From the NCBI GenBank assembly GCA_028622995.1, contig JAJQJQ010000020.1, positions 1,550,001 through 1,614,000 on the forward strand: 64,000 nt of DNA, read 5' to 3'. A program made the translations under genes and the position numbers. The DNA comes from Panagrolaimus kolymaensis (taxonomy: Eukaryota; Nematoda; Chromadorea; Rhabditida; Panagrolaimidae). The notes beneath the pieces were generated by a model. The model was not told the DNA's origin. It saw only the letters and a list, made by a program, of their open reading frames with translations, and did not search any database. How positions within the stretch are numbered: the stretch's first letter is position 1; every line of letters begins with the position of its first letter. Below, piece by piece: positions 11,189 through 22,349 of the stretch.

Positions 11189-13974
11189 ATGGAATCATCA
11201 GAAATTGAATCGTCCAAAAAACGAGGTATGATTGTTAAAGTTTTTTTTGATTAAAAAGGTTTAATCAATATTTTTTAGCTTTTCATGAAATTGACAATGA
11301 CCCCAACAGTGAAGGATGTCCTTTTGCTCCGTTAGTTTAGTGATTTGAATCATAGATTTTAATAAAGTGATTTTAAGATTGGTAAAAAAGCAAAGTAAAT
11401 TAGATGATTTAGTACGTGAAGAAGTATATGATAATGGTATTTCCCATCGTCATGGCGATAATGGCAACGATATTAAATTAGAGGAAATGATGGATGATGA
11501 TGACCCACAAGATGACGACGATGGTTTAGAAGAATATAATGAAAAGCCCATAGAATCTCCTATCATGTTTAATGATGAGTGAGTTCCATATTAAACTTGT
11601 TTCATCAAACAATGTATAATCCATTTCTTGCTTTAGTGATGAATATGATATTGATGATATTTTGGAAGCAGACATAGATGAAATAATTGAAAAAGAGCGA
11701 GGTGAATATATTGTTTGTGAAAAAACAGTATTAAAAAGAAGGCCCAAAGACCTATTTAATATTTTACCTGATAATTGGGTTGAAGCAACTCATGATAGCG
11801 GATTGATAGTTTATTTACATAAATCCACTCGAGTGTGTACTTTCAGTCGACCATATTATATTGGCCCAGGTAATATTAAACTTACAATAAATAGTTTTAT
11901 TATATATTTATTTTTAGGTTCGGTTCGACATCACAAAGTTCCTCCATCAGCCATTCCTTGTTTGTATCAGAAAAAGTTAGCCGAGGAGGAAGAAACTAAC
12001 TTGAAGGCTCAACAAGATCATCAAGAAAAATTAGCTCGTGAAGCAGATACAAATGTAAATTCAGCAGTTATGAATGAAATAAATGCTCCATTAATAAAAA
12101 TTAGAGAATCTAAAGATGTTGTAGCTCAAGATTTATCAGCTGAAGATCTTCATCAATATGCAATTAAAGCATTTGAATTTAAAAAAATTAGTTATCGTCG
12201 CTATAGAGAATGGAAGAAAGCAAGAAAACATTTTAAAGATATCAAAAAATTAAATTCGGATAAAGCAAATTTGTTGAAAAATCATGAACGTCCAAGTAAG
12301 TTTAAGCCCAAACGTTAAGCTGGGACAATTCAAGCAGCTATAGTTTCTCTTTTTATAGTGCTTCCATCTGATACAAAGCTTATTACTGTTCCATCTTTGG
12401 AAGTAAACAATAAACCCACGACTCGAGAATTTTGTTTAAATCCAAGAGGCAAAACAGCTCTAACAATCTTGCATGAATATGTCCAGAAAGTCCTAAAATC
12501 TTCTATCGAATATGACATTTTTGAAGTCACGTAAGCTATTATTACCTTCTGTCAGAATTCCATTTCATCAGCTAGTTATTATTTCAGTGACCCAATCAAT
12601 CCTTATCACGCAATTGCAAAAATTAAAGTTACTTCAACATCATCTGCAATTATTTCGGGTTCATCATATCGTGAACGATTAGGAGTTATTCAAGAAGAAT
12701 ACAAAATTCGTTTGGAGCATAGTGGAAAAGAAGATCAAGTTGAAAAGCTTAAGGATGTTACAGTTATTGGAAGAGGCTCGGGTAAAAGTAAAAAGATGGC
12801 TAAAACCGATGCAGCTGCTTCCGCGGTTCGAGTATTGATTCCTGAAATCGAATTCAATAATGAAGGAATTGCATTACATAAAACGTAAGCTTTAAAAAGG
12901 TCATCCCTTATCCAAAAAATATATGCATAAATTTTAAGGGAAAATGAAGAAAAAGAACTTGCATTATTTGATTTATTAGATATTGAAGATTCAAAAATTT
13001 CGGAATATAGTCATCGAATAGGCCAACCTCAACCATTTGTAATCCTTCAAGAATGTTTATCTAAATCAACTCCACTTGCAAATTGTCAACTTACAACTGA
13101 AACACAAAAAGCTGGACATTCTAAAATTGAATATAGGCTTAAAGTTGGTGATAAACTTCAAGTTGCGGTTATGGCTATATCAGCAAATGAAGGCAAACAA
13201 CTTGCCGCACAAAAAATGTTGAAAAAAATTTATCCTCAAGTTCGTTAATTTTTTGCTTTTTAAATTTTATGATAACCATTGTTATGATTTGGGTTCTAAG
13301 AAATAATGGTTCTAATCGCCTAAATTCCACTACTGCAAAAAGTAAATTTAAAACATTATATTTTTAGTTTCAAAAATATGGTTCCATTCTACGTTTGTAT
13401 GGTACTCATGTAAAACAAGCAATAAAAGATCTTAAAAAAGAGCAAAGAGAATTTCAAAGTAAAAATAGTAAGTTGTTGGTTGCTACAAACCTTTTTTTAC
13501 AGCAGTTATTTACATTCCACAGTATATGTAACTCTTCACTCGAATGAATGCGTTTGTTATTTTGTTGTTATTTTATCTAAAGAAAAATTTCTTTATTAAT
13601 GCAGCGTAAAAATTTAATAACATTGCATTGTAAAGAAAGATTTCTTGGAAAAATGACTCATTAAACTTTTATTTTCTTTAGATAATTTGCTTTCTTCTTT
13701 GTCATTTTTGTTTTTTACCCCCAAAATGATTTTTTTAGCGTCAGGTTCTGGACATTCAAGATCAAGTAAAAGGGTTTCAAAGAATCCTGAATTTGTTAAT
13801 GCTGTTCGAGAACATATGTTGAAGTTTGCAGCTCGAGCAAGGCCTAAAAATTCTGATTTAATTTATTCCACAATTCCATTATCCAAATATCAAGTAAACG
13901 AATTTGAGCAGCAATGTAAAGAAAAAGCTAAAAATGATGGAGATATGTTTTGGAATAAAATTCCTAAATTATAA
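11189..13974 (+). CDS. pash-1: Microprocessor subunit Pasha/DGCR8 (674 aa)
   Basis: Ten exons (11189-11225, 11279-11330, 11378-11578, 11637-11869, 11918-12313, 12359-12530, 12588-12884, 12939-13239, 13368-13467, 13739-13974) total 2,025 nt, exactly 675 codons. After an acidic N-terminus there is a WW domain at about 140-170 (LPDNWVEATHDSG...SRPY). It is followed by the SAIPCLYQKK motif, equivalent to the IPCL heme-ligand motif of human DGCR8. Double-stranded RNA-binding domain 1 spans about 325-450, ending GSGKSKKMAKTDAAASAVR. Domain 2 spans about 480-563, ending GKQLAAQKMLKKIYPQ. A C-terminal helix region follows (YGSILRLYGTHVKQAIKDLK). The protein partners Drosha to cut primary microRNAs in the nucleus. 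Two junctions decide the frame: a donor in ...CCAAAC|GTTAAGC and a weak GTTCGT donor at 13240. Without them the frame stops at 12318 and 13248. The 48-bp intron at 11870-11917 is a multiple of three and reads through. Confidence 0.95.
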
Positions 13975-14147
13975 AATGTTAAATTTTTTGCATGAAAAAA
14001 AAATTGCTTTAATTAAGAATTTAGTTTGTTATTATTTTTACTAGCTTGTTTTATTAATAAAATTTTTTGATACCGAAAATGTTGTATCATGAAAACAACA
14101 TAAAAGTAAAAAGATGGCATGCATTTTAGCAACAAAATTTTATTTTA
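13975..14147. other. 3' flank of pash-1
   Basis: AT-rich sequence with an AATAAA-like motif near 14057, probably the pash-1 3' end. Nothing else is recognised. Confidence 0.4.
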
Positions 14148-14846
14148 ATTAGTGCACAAGATTACTATGTAAAAAAACAAAAGGCTGTTCAGGAAAAAAC
14201 TTTTAGACGGTTGAAGAGATTAAATTTTAATTGATTTGGCTTTTAGACGGCTAATGAGATTAAATTTTTTTTATTGATTTCAATAAATTATTTTATATGT
14301 TACACTGAAACAAACAGCCGCAGCACCGTCTTCGATTTTTAACAGTAAAAAAATTTTTGGTCCGACAATTAGTTATATTTAAATTTTTTGCTTAAAATAC
14401 CTTTTTTCAAACATGCTTTGTTTCAGAAAACAATAGAAAATTGGAAAAAAAAACTAAAAATTTTATTTTGTAATTGACCTTATAATTATTATTTTTTTCA
14501 ATTTACACCAAAACATTTTTTACATCAAAAATCTTGCGAATATACGAGTTGCTTTTACATCTTATCTAATCAAGAATAAAACAAAATTTTTAATTTTTAA
14601 CATTTTTAAAAAAATTTTTCAATATTAAATAGTTGGTAAAGAAGTTGGGTAATAACAATCGAAGACGGTGCTGCGGCTGTTTGTTTCAGTGTAACATATA
14701 AAATAATTTATTGAAATCAATAAAAAAAATTTAATCTCATTAGCCGTCTAAAAGCCAAATCAATTAAAATTTAATCTCTTCAACCGTCTAAAAGTTTTTT
14801 CCTGAACAGCCTTTTGTTTTTTTACATAGTAATCTTGTGCACTAAT
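14148..14846. mobile_element. foldback / MITE-like element (699 bp)
   Basis: Two arms of about 190 bp, 14148-14337 and 14657-14846, are almost perfect inverted copies. They start ATTAGTGCACAAGATTAC and end in the reverse complement. The outer arm contains two tandem subterminal repeats with the core TTTTAGACGG(T/C)T(G/A)A followed by AGATTAAATTT. The inner arm ends in the less AT-rich AAACAGCCGCAGCACCG. A third, diverged copy of the core (CTCTTGAGCCGTCTGCAAC) lies just outside the right end at 14847-14865. No coding sequence lies in the 320-bp centre, so it is non-autonomous. I cannot assign a target duplication with confidence. Confidence 0.85.
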
Positions 14847-15904
14847 CTCTTGAGCCGTCTGCAACAATAATTACTAGAAACTCCGCTGCCTCCGGTCGGC
14901 GATCTTACTTGTTTTATTGAAAAATACAAAATTGCCACTCGTATTAATGCCTATGTTTTAATAATTACTTTTCCAAAAAGTTATTGTATTGACTTTTATA
15001 AAAATTAAAACTTTTCCCGAACAATCTTATCACTCGTGTCTATTTTAATCACTTAATTTTCAATAATGAGATCCTAAAAATTGAAACATGTGTAAGCCTT
15101 TAAAACTTTTTTTTTGCACGAATCAAAATAAACAATGAACTGAACCATTAAAAAAAAATTTATACCAGCTTGTGAAAAATTCGCAAAAAGTTAAGGTTAT
15201 AGTCATCGAGCAAGCTTACAATAGTTAAATCACTTAATTTGCGCAGCAAGCAAACCCATGTTTTGCTGATTTTTTATGTATATGAAAATTACCCAAATCA
15301 TTTCATCGCGCTTGGAAAACAAAATATAGTTTCATTCTAATTTATGCAAATTTTTTAGGTGAATTTCCTATTTTAATATAAAAGATTTCAAGATAAGATA
15401 CAAAAAAACAGAGAGAAAAAGAATAATAATATGTATGGGAAAAAGCGAAGCCTAGTAGCCCTGGGACTGCGACCAAAAGTAATCGAAAACGAACGAACAA
15501 TAAAAATTAATAAGAAGGAAATATTCAAGTTACTTTTCGATTAAACTCACCGAAAATAATAAAAAAAGTTCCCTATGTTTATTCTTTTCATAAACTAAAC
15601 GTCAGCGTACTTTTAATTAAATTTTGCGTTTAGAATACCTAAAAGTTTTGTATGCTAATCCAATTAAATTTAGAAAAAAAAATATACGATCCAAAAGCTT
15701 AGTTAAAAAAAATTTCATTGAAAATCGTTAAAAATAATTTCGCTTTAATTTCATAATAAAGAAACTTAATATTCATAAAAAAAGTAAAATTTGTGAATAT
15801 TTTATTAAAAATTTGCATATTTTCTAATGAAAACATTATTAAAAATCATAAAAAATTATTTGGATATAATTGTCTCAATTCAATTAAAACAATTAATAAA
15901 AAAA
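14847..15904. other. non-coding AT-rich DNA
   Basis: No gene supported. There is a brief GC-rich patch at about 14880-14905 (GCTGCCTCCGGTCGGCG) just beyond the foldback element. Confidence 0.35.
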
Positions 15905-15985
15905 AATTGTGGGGATTCGAACCTATGACAGAAATATCCAAACATCACCGCCTTCAACGCCTACGCCACACAGCAAATGTATAAC
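15905..15985 (-). other. tRNA-like sequence, pseudogene or SINE head
   Basis: On the minus strand there is an A-box-like TGTGGCGTAGGCG. About 40 nt later comes a perfect B box, AGGTTCGAATCCCC, followed at once by a run of T residues that would terminate RNA polymerase III. The anticodon arm and acceptor stem do not pair as in a working tRNA, so I call it tRNA-derived rather than a tRNA gene. Confidence 0.45.
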
Positions 15986-16352
15986 AAGGAACTTTAGCCA
16001 ATGATATTTTTACTCTAAATCAAAATATTTAAATTTCCATAGCGGCATACATCTATTTTTATGTGATGTTTTTTAAAGTTAGCTTACTCATAGAGGTAAT
16101 TGAGGGTGGAGAAAACGATTTTTATAGCCAGAATATGCGTTAACTTTGCTGCAACGCTCAGCGGGACATTGTGAACTTTTAAAATGTTGTGATTAAGCAC
16201 TTTTTTTCTATACTTCCTTCTATTTTTTTTAAAAATTCGTCAATGCGACGAAAAATTGACCCTAAAGAGCCCTCTAATATCAACATAATTACACGAAATA
16301 AAAAAAATCATAAATTTCGGTTAGCAGATCGGGCGTTCTCATTGCTAAAACA

Positions 16353-16383
16353 GCCGCACCCCTCGCTTCGCTCGGGGTGCGGC
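16353..16383. repeat. GC-rich perfect hairpin
   Basis: GCCGCACCCC at 16353-16362 pairs with GGGGTGCGGC at 16374-16383 around an 11-base loop, TCGCTTCGCTC. The ten-base G/C-dominated stem stands in otherwise very AT-rich DNA. It may be the end of a decayed mobile element; there is no gene evidence here. Confidence 0.6.
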
Positions 16384-17116
16384 GGGATTTTATACCATTT
16401 TCAGTTATTAAAACATTTTATGAAAGATTTCTGTAATTTTAAGAAGAAGAACAAACAAGATAAAAATCAACTTAAACTAATTAGATCATCACAAAATGCT
16501 TTTTTCAAATCATATCCTTGGATGCAAAACTTTGACACAAAAAATAAATGCAACTTATGTTCACACTACATATGTGAGTTTCTATGGCTTTTTTGATTAA
16601 CTACTGCCATAGAAGTTTGTTTACCATTGGGATTTAGAATATTCTATTATATTTACTTTGGCATGTTTTTTTGAAGACAACCACATATTTTGATGCAAAC
16701 ACACCAATTATCTTTCGACCATCGACACAAATGGTGGTCAGCTGATTCGAAAGGTGAAAAGACCGATTCACATTTTAATTTAAAAACCACGAAAACTCGA
16801 TCTAACGGTCTTTGAGTTATTTTTTATAGCTTTAAAATTTATAGTATGTAATCTTTCTATTTTTATGAGCCCTTAATTAAGACACTCAAATTTGGTAGAG
16901 GTCGCAAAACATATGTATAAAAACACGAATCAATTAGGTTTTTTTTATCAGTTCAAGCCTTAACATATTTATTGTAAGCAGTATAAAAACGGAGCATTTA
17001 TTTGATAAAAAAATTATTTTGCTGTTTTTTCTTATTATGTACCATTAATCGTTTTATCGTAAGAGCTTTAAAAAAATGTTTCTTCTTTTTTTAGCAATTT
17101 TTTAAGAACTATCATC
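16384..17116. other. non-coding DNA before the acetyltransferase gene
   Basis: No coding signal recognised. The last part presumably carries the promoter of the gene that starts at 17117. A T-rich stretch ending in AG at 17093-17094 could be a leader acceptor. Confidence 0.35.
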
Positions 17117-18263
17117 ATGATCCTGCAAGGTTTAGTCTCTCGGTCAAATAAACTTTTATTTTATCGTAATTTACATTTGCCAAAAGTTGAGATTCCACCG
17201 CGTCTTCCTGTTCATAATGACTTTTTGCTTGATACTCGGGCCCGAGGAGAACGAAAAGTAATAAACCCTGAATGGAAACCAAAAACTGGTGGAAATTCTT
17301 TGAGAATTGAAATGATTGATAGAAAAGATTTTGATTTAATTGGCCAATTTTTTAATTATAATTTTCTTAAACATGCAAATATTTTTCGACATTTGGGTAT
17401 GTCTTGAAAACTAAAATTACAGGATTCATGGTTAATGATTTTTTAGGTATGCGTTATAGCGAATTACAAGATATTATGTTTCAATTATTGGCCACATTCA
17501 TCGATAAACCAATTTCGTACGCAGTTTTTGATGAAGATAAATTGGTTGCAATTAAATTGAATAATTATCACACGGATGATGAATTTCCTGATATGTTTGG
17601 AAAAAATATGCCCGGCGAAATGAACCCAAAATTTGAGATGAAAAAGGATTATGGCGAAGGTTTGTATTTTCATTTCCTGTGCTTGTCTTTTCATTCTAAA
17701 TTTTCTTTGTAAAGTAAATGTCCTGGAATTAGAAGAGCAAAAAAGTTTATATTGGAGAAAAGCTTTATTTATTTTTTTTTTTTTGCAGATGTAAAGAATG
17801 GTCCATATAATCACAATGGAAACCTCGTTTTCACCCTTCTCAAAGAAGGCATAACAAATACTGGAAAATTTCTTCCAAAAAATTCCAAAAAGCTAGGATT
17901 TTTGGAAGCCACCGCAATTCATCCCAAATATATGGGTTGTGGGCTCATTCAATATCTTTATGCTTTAAGCATAAAAACTTTTGCTGAACATGAATGCGAT
18001 CATTTTACAAGTTATTGCATTGCCACCGCAACATATAAAATCGGAACACGAGTAAGTTCGATTAACAAAAAATTTGAAATAATAATTTTGATCAAATTTT
18101 TTAGATTGGAATGAAACAAATTTTTGAAATGCCTTACAAAGGTTTTGTAGTCGATGGAAAAGTTGTGTTTGATAAAGAGATGTATGATGGAGCTCCGGCG
18201 TTTCGAGTTTTACTTGGAAATGTTAAAGATTCATATAAAATTATTTCGAATGATTTAAAATAA
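17117..18263 (+). CDS. GNAT-fold N-acetyltransferase-like protein (304 aa)
   Basis: Four exons (17117-17396, 17447-17659, 17789-18051, 18105-18263) sum to 915 nt with closed phases. The strand order fits a GNAT domain. A helix-rich N-terminal half (RIEMIDRKDFDLIGQFFNYN) is followed by YAVFDEDKLVAIKLNNY, the strand pair before the central sheet. Then LGFLEATAIHPKYMGCGLIQ is motif A, with the acetyl-CoA loop of the HP.Y.G.GL type, and a helix (LYALSIKTFAEHECDHF) follows. Nematodes have an expanded set of such proteins related to arylalkylamine N-acetyltransferase. The substrate cannot be inferred. The acetyl-CoA loop has MGCG rather than the canonical R.G.G, so activity is not certain. The first 45 residues include several Arg residues and could be a mitochondrial signal, but that is a guess. 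Its 3' end faces the Pro/Gln-rich gene 176 bp away. Confidence 0.72.
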
Positions 18264-18439
18264 TGATTTTTTTACTTTATTTAAAATTAAAATGAATTTA
18301 AACCAAAAATGTTAGTTAACAAATATCCAAGTTATACGTTCATATTTTTTTTATTAAAATCTACATTAAAAAAAGAAGCCAAATTTTATATTTAAAAAAA
18401 ATTAAAATTTAGTGCTTATTCAATCAGCGCCATTTTTCT

Positions 18440-19604
18440 TCATTTTAGCTGAGGATAATTTTGTTGTTGCATGATGGGTGCTTGTGGAAGTGGAGCTGGT
18501 TGCTATAAAATTAATGAATAATTATTTTGTGGATTTTTAAAAGGCAAGAAAACTTACAGATTCCCATGATTGTTGTGGTGGCTGTTGCTGGGGTTGTTGG
18601 GGAGCTTGTGGACTGTATTGTCCTTGTGGTTGTTGAGGAGGCTGTTGTTGTGGAAGTTCGGGTTGTGGCAAGGGTTGTTGTGGTTGATAGCTATCTTGGC
18701 TTTGCCATTGTGGTTGTTGAGGAGGCTGTTGTTGTGGAAGCTCTGGTTGTGGTTGAGGTTGAGGCATGGGTTGTTGGGGCTGATATTCGCCTTGAGGTTG
18801 TTGTGCCATTTGAGGCTGTTGTGGTGGTTGTTGTTGAGGAGCTACGGGTTGAGGTTGTTGGTAATTACCTTGTGGTTGTTGAGGCATTTCAGGCTGGGGT
18901 TGTGGCCATGGAACAATATTTTGTGGAACTTGGTCAATGGGAGCTGGCCCAATTACCGCTTGATCTTGAGCAGGTCTATTTTGACCATATTGTTGTTCTT
19001 GAGGGAGAGTTGGAGCTTGAACTGGTGCTTGTTGTTGAGAAAGTTCAGGTTGTGGTTGACCTTGATATTGATTATCAATACGTAATTGGGGTGGTTGTTG
19101 TTGAGGCATTGGTTGTGATTGTTGAGGTTGATATTGACCTTGTGGTTGTTGAGGAGGCTGTTGTTGTGGAAGTTCTTGAGGAAGTTCAGGCTGAGGTTGT
19201 GGTTGTTGAGGCCATTGTTGTTGATATTGTCCTTGAGGTTGTTGCGGTGGTTGTTGTTGGGGAAGCTCAGGTTGGGGTTGAGGCATGGGTTGTGGCATGG
19301 GTTGTGGTGGTCTGTATTCTCCTTGGGGCAGTTGTGGTGGTTGTTGTTGAGGCATTTCTGGCATTGGAGGAGGAAGTTGAGGAGCGGGTTGTTGATAATC
19401 TCCTCGGGGCCTTTCAATGGGTTGTTGCTGTTGCGGAAGATTCTGAAAGTAAAGTTGAATATATTTTTGCCAAACCAAAAAGAAACTCACAGGTGATTCG
19501 GGAGCTGGAGCCCATCCATTTGAAGAAGTCTGCCATTCACCCTGAGGTTTGCCATAGCAAACAGCAGCGAGAGCAGCCAATCCAAAGACCAAAGAAAATT
19601 TCAT
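18440..19604 (-). CDS. secreted Pro/Gln-rich repeat protein (353 aa)
   Basis: Three exons (19604-19491, 19442-18558, 18502-18440) total 354 codons. The N-terminus MKFSLVFGLAALAAVCYG is a clear signal peptide, with cleavage probably after CYG. The remainder is almost entirely Pro, Gln and Glu with scattered Tyr. It is arranged in irregular repeats around the core PQPELPQQQPPQQPQGQY, of which about eight degenerate copies are visible. It ends QQNYPQLK. No Cys lies in the repeat body, so disulfide cross-linking is unlikely; Tyr and Gln could be cross-linked enzymatically. Extracellular matrix, cuticle or gland-secretion roles are all possible. Caenorhabditis has many Gln/Asn-rich (pqn) genes but I cannot claim orthology. 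Both introns are short and the first (48 bp) reads through in frame. The long opposite-strand frame over it is a composition artefact. Confidence 0.85.
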
Positions 19605-20328
19605 GGTTGAAACAAAACAATCAAATTGGAAAAAACCAAAAAGTGTGAAAATTATGCCGTTGATCGTTTCCTTTTATAGATACACAAAAATCGGAGATTC
19701 ACTCCACGGCCTTTTCAAAAATCATTACTCATTATTGCTTTTTGATTTTTCTTTTAATTTAAAATTTAAGAACAAAGCAGAAGACACTTGGTTTCCTTGT
19801 GGAAGATGATTCCCATGCTTCATCATCTCTACAAAATTAACAAACAAAAAAATGTGTTGCTTTGTTTGAATCATTTACAATATGCTTGAAGCAAAAACAT
19901 AGACAAGAAAAAAAAAATGAACTTTAATTTTTATCAAATTTCTTTACTGAAGCTTTGGTTGCAGTAAGTGAGTTCGTTAAAAACAATGTGAGTCGCAAAA
20001 TCAGTGTGAATTACTTTAAAATTGAAATAAGTCATACTTATGCGGTTTTAAATTTTTGTAAAATTCTGAATCTGGTATCTTTTGACATTATTGCTCTGTT
20101 TAGTAAATTTTTACGATGCAAGTTTGTGTGTCCAAAGGCTGTTTGGTGGATAGTTTCTTCAATTTTTAACCCCAATAATTAATTAGAACCTTATTATATT
20201 ACATCACCGATTTATATACTATTAAAGACAAAAAAGGAGAAAAATAAATTACAACAAGAAAAAAAATATAAAAGTGAAAAGTCTATTGCACATTTTATCA
20301 ACGGAATTCCTCGAATATTTAAAACAAA
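19605..20328. other. intergenic
   Basis: Upstream of the Pro/Gln-rich gene and downstream of the leftward Skp1-like gene. No supported gene. It should carry the secreted-protein promoter near 19605-19900. Confidence 0.4.
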
Positions 20329-20888
20329 TCAAGAGTTTTCTTGCTGATGGTTGTCGTCTTCGTTCATTTGAATTGAAATACCTGTAAAAAATTCTAATGG
20401 ATGTTCTTCCATAGCTTTTCGCTCTTCAGGAGTATAATCATCAACAATATTAAGATATTTCTGAATTTCAGCAACATCCATAGTTTCAAAAAGGTTTAAA
20501 ACATAATCGCCTGCAGCTGCTGTAAATCGTTTGCTATCAAACAATACAGCTTTCCAAGATAAATCTTTAAATTCATCTTCAGGATAATCTTTAAAAAAGT
20601 TTATTGAAAATTGTATGTCATTTGGAGTTTCTGCTGATGGGTAATGATTATGAATGGCAACAAAATCTTGAAGCTGTTTCTTTGATAATTTTACATCTAT
20701 TGGAAAAGGCAAGAAATCGATATCTTCTAAAAAAAATAAACAAATAGCAAAAGAATATATGAGAAAAGATGAAAGTAAAACTTACTAACAACATCTTTGA
20801 GAACTGAACAGCATTTAATAACTCGATCATCAATTTCTATCGTAAATTCTGGGTCTATTGTTGAACGAAGAGTAATTTTATCAATCAT
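20329..20888 (-). CDS. Skp1-related protein (166 aa)
   Basis: Two exons, 20888-20786 and 20726-20329, give exactly 167 codons with the stop. The layout is that of Skp1. A short beta-rich BTB-like start (ITLRSTIDPEFTIEIDDRVI...CCSVLKDVV) is followed by a variable loop and LPFPIDVKLSKKQLQDFVAI. Then come FAA-like helices (LFDSKRFTAAAGDYVLNLFE) and the C-terminal DVAEIQKYLNIVDDYTPEER, which aligns with the KTPEEIRRTFNI F-box-binding tail of Skp1. Such proteins link F-box substrate receptors to Cullin-1 in SCF ubiquitin ligases. Nematodes carry many divergent skr paralogues, and this one is divergent: the usual WC..H motif is replaced by AIHNHYP. The residues that contact Cul1 and F-boxes should be checked before assuming function. 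It ends NEDDNHQQENS. Confidence 0.75.
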
Positions 20889-22349
20889 TTGTTTAGACTA
20901 ATCACTAAAATTTTCAAATATTTATCGATTAAAGTAATTATATAAATTGCAATGCAAGAAAAAAAATGAAATTTTTTAACTTCTCATGCATACCCGCGTA
21001 TTTTGGCATTCTTTTCTCAAGTCTCATATTCTCAAATAAATTTAAAAGTTAGACATGTAATTTTAAAACAAAAAATCACTCAAACTGAAGCATGAATGAA
21101 AGAAAACTAAGCTAAAGCTTTTTTGTTGTGGATCGAATATATTTTTGTCATTTGAAGAGAGATAAAACGAATTCTTCTGTAAGAATATACGGAAATTGAA
21201 AAGAAAAAGTTATAGGAAGGAAACTTTTCTATTTGAAAGTTGATGCTTGGAATATCTTTTACTATGCTAGATATCAATGCAATGAAAGAAATTACCACTT
21301 GCTGAGAAAATTATTTATGAAATAAATCCTTGGTACTTATTTGTTTGCCAAATAACAAGGATCAGTAAAAAATAATAAAGGTTTGGGCGGAAATGATGCA
21401 AATGATTTGATTGATAATTTGCAACGATTGCTTTTCTGCAGAAGTAATAAAAAAATTTGGCAAAAAGAATTCGCTAAAAATGAAAAAAGCTCTTCATTTG
21501 ATAACTATGCCCTCGCTCCTTTATTAAAAAGATAATTCAAGACTCTCATTATTGAAAAAATCTTTATTCTATCTGATTATTTTTTAATGATGTAATACTC
21601 ATTAACATTTTTCGCATGCCAATGGCAAGAGTATTCCTGCCAATTCCATGGCTATGTCCTTGACTATGCTTACTTATAGCAAAATCAGAAACGTTCTTTC
21701 ATTCTCCAAAATGTTTAGCTCATCTTCGGCTATGTTTCCACTCTCCTTTCTCTCTTTTTATATATCAGAAGCTGTGGTATTTAATTATGAAAAGAAATAT
21801 GACTAAAACAATGCCACCATAGTTACCAACCATACCTTATTCAATACAAATTCTAACGAATTTGTTTTTCATAAAAAAAGAAGAGATTTTTGTCATTTCT
21901 TTCTGTCTTTTTCAGTTTTCTCATAATAAACTCAAGTAAATTTTTTGATTTTTTAACGTGTTTTTTTTTAATCTTTTCAATACAACTAAATATCATCAAA
22001 AACAAAATACTATAACAAAGTATTTATAGCAGTTAATTCATGCCAAAGTTATGACAGGGAAAAAACATGATGAATTTATAAGAAGATGATACATATTAAT
22101 AAACAAGGATAAAATTTATCCTATACAAAAAAAGATGGTATAAAATTATTTAAATTTTTAAAAACATGAAGAAAAATAAAAATAAGAAAGAAAGCCATAA
22201 TCTTCAATATAAATCATCAAATATTTTTTTTTTTAATAAAACCAAAGGTGAGCGCGCAAGAATGGTGAAAATAAAAAATGAAGAAGAGTTTGAGAAAGAG
22301 TTAATGATTTTTTTTAAACATTTTAGTAAAGATGGATGCTGTTTTAGAT
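20889..22349. other. intergenic, no gene seen
   Basis: 1.46 kb of AT-rich DNA upstream of the Skp1-like gene and downstream of paramyosin. Short open frames here have biased composition and no recognisable motif. The part next to 22349 would hold the paramyosin 3' UTR. Confidence 0.4.

Noticed and set aside
16189..16596. 135-codon plus-strand frame
   Set aside because: It crosses the GC hairpin, is Lys/Phe-biased, and has no domain, splice context or codon pattern of the neighbouring genes.
18527..19648. Long open frames (up to 373 codons) on the plus strand across the Pro/Gln-rich gene
   Set aside because: They are the complement of CAG/CCA-type codons, giving Val/Leu-only sequence with no gene features. 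The minus strand has a signal peptide, introns and coherent repeats.
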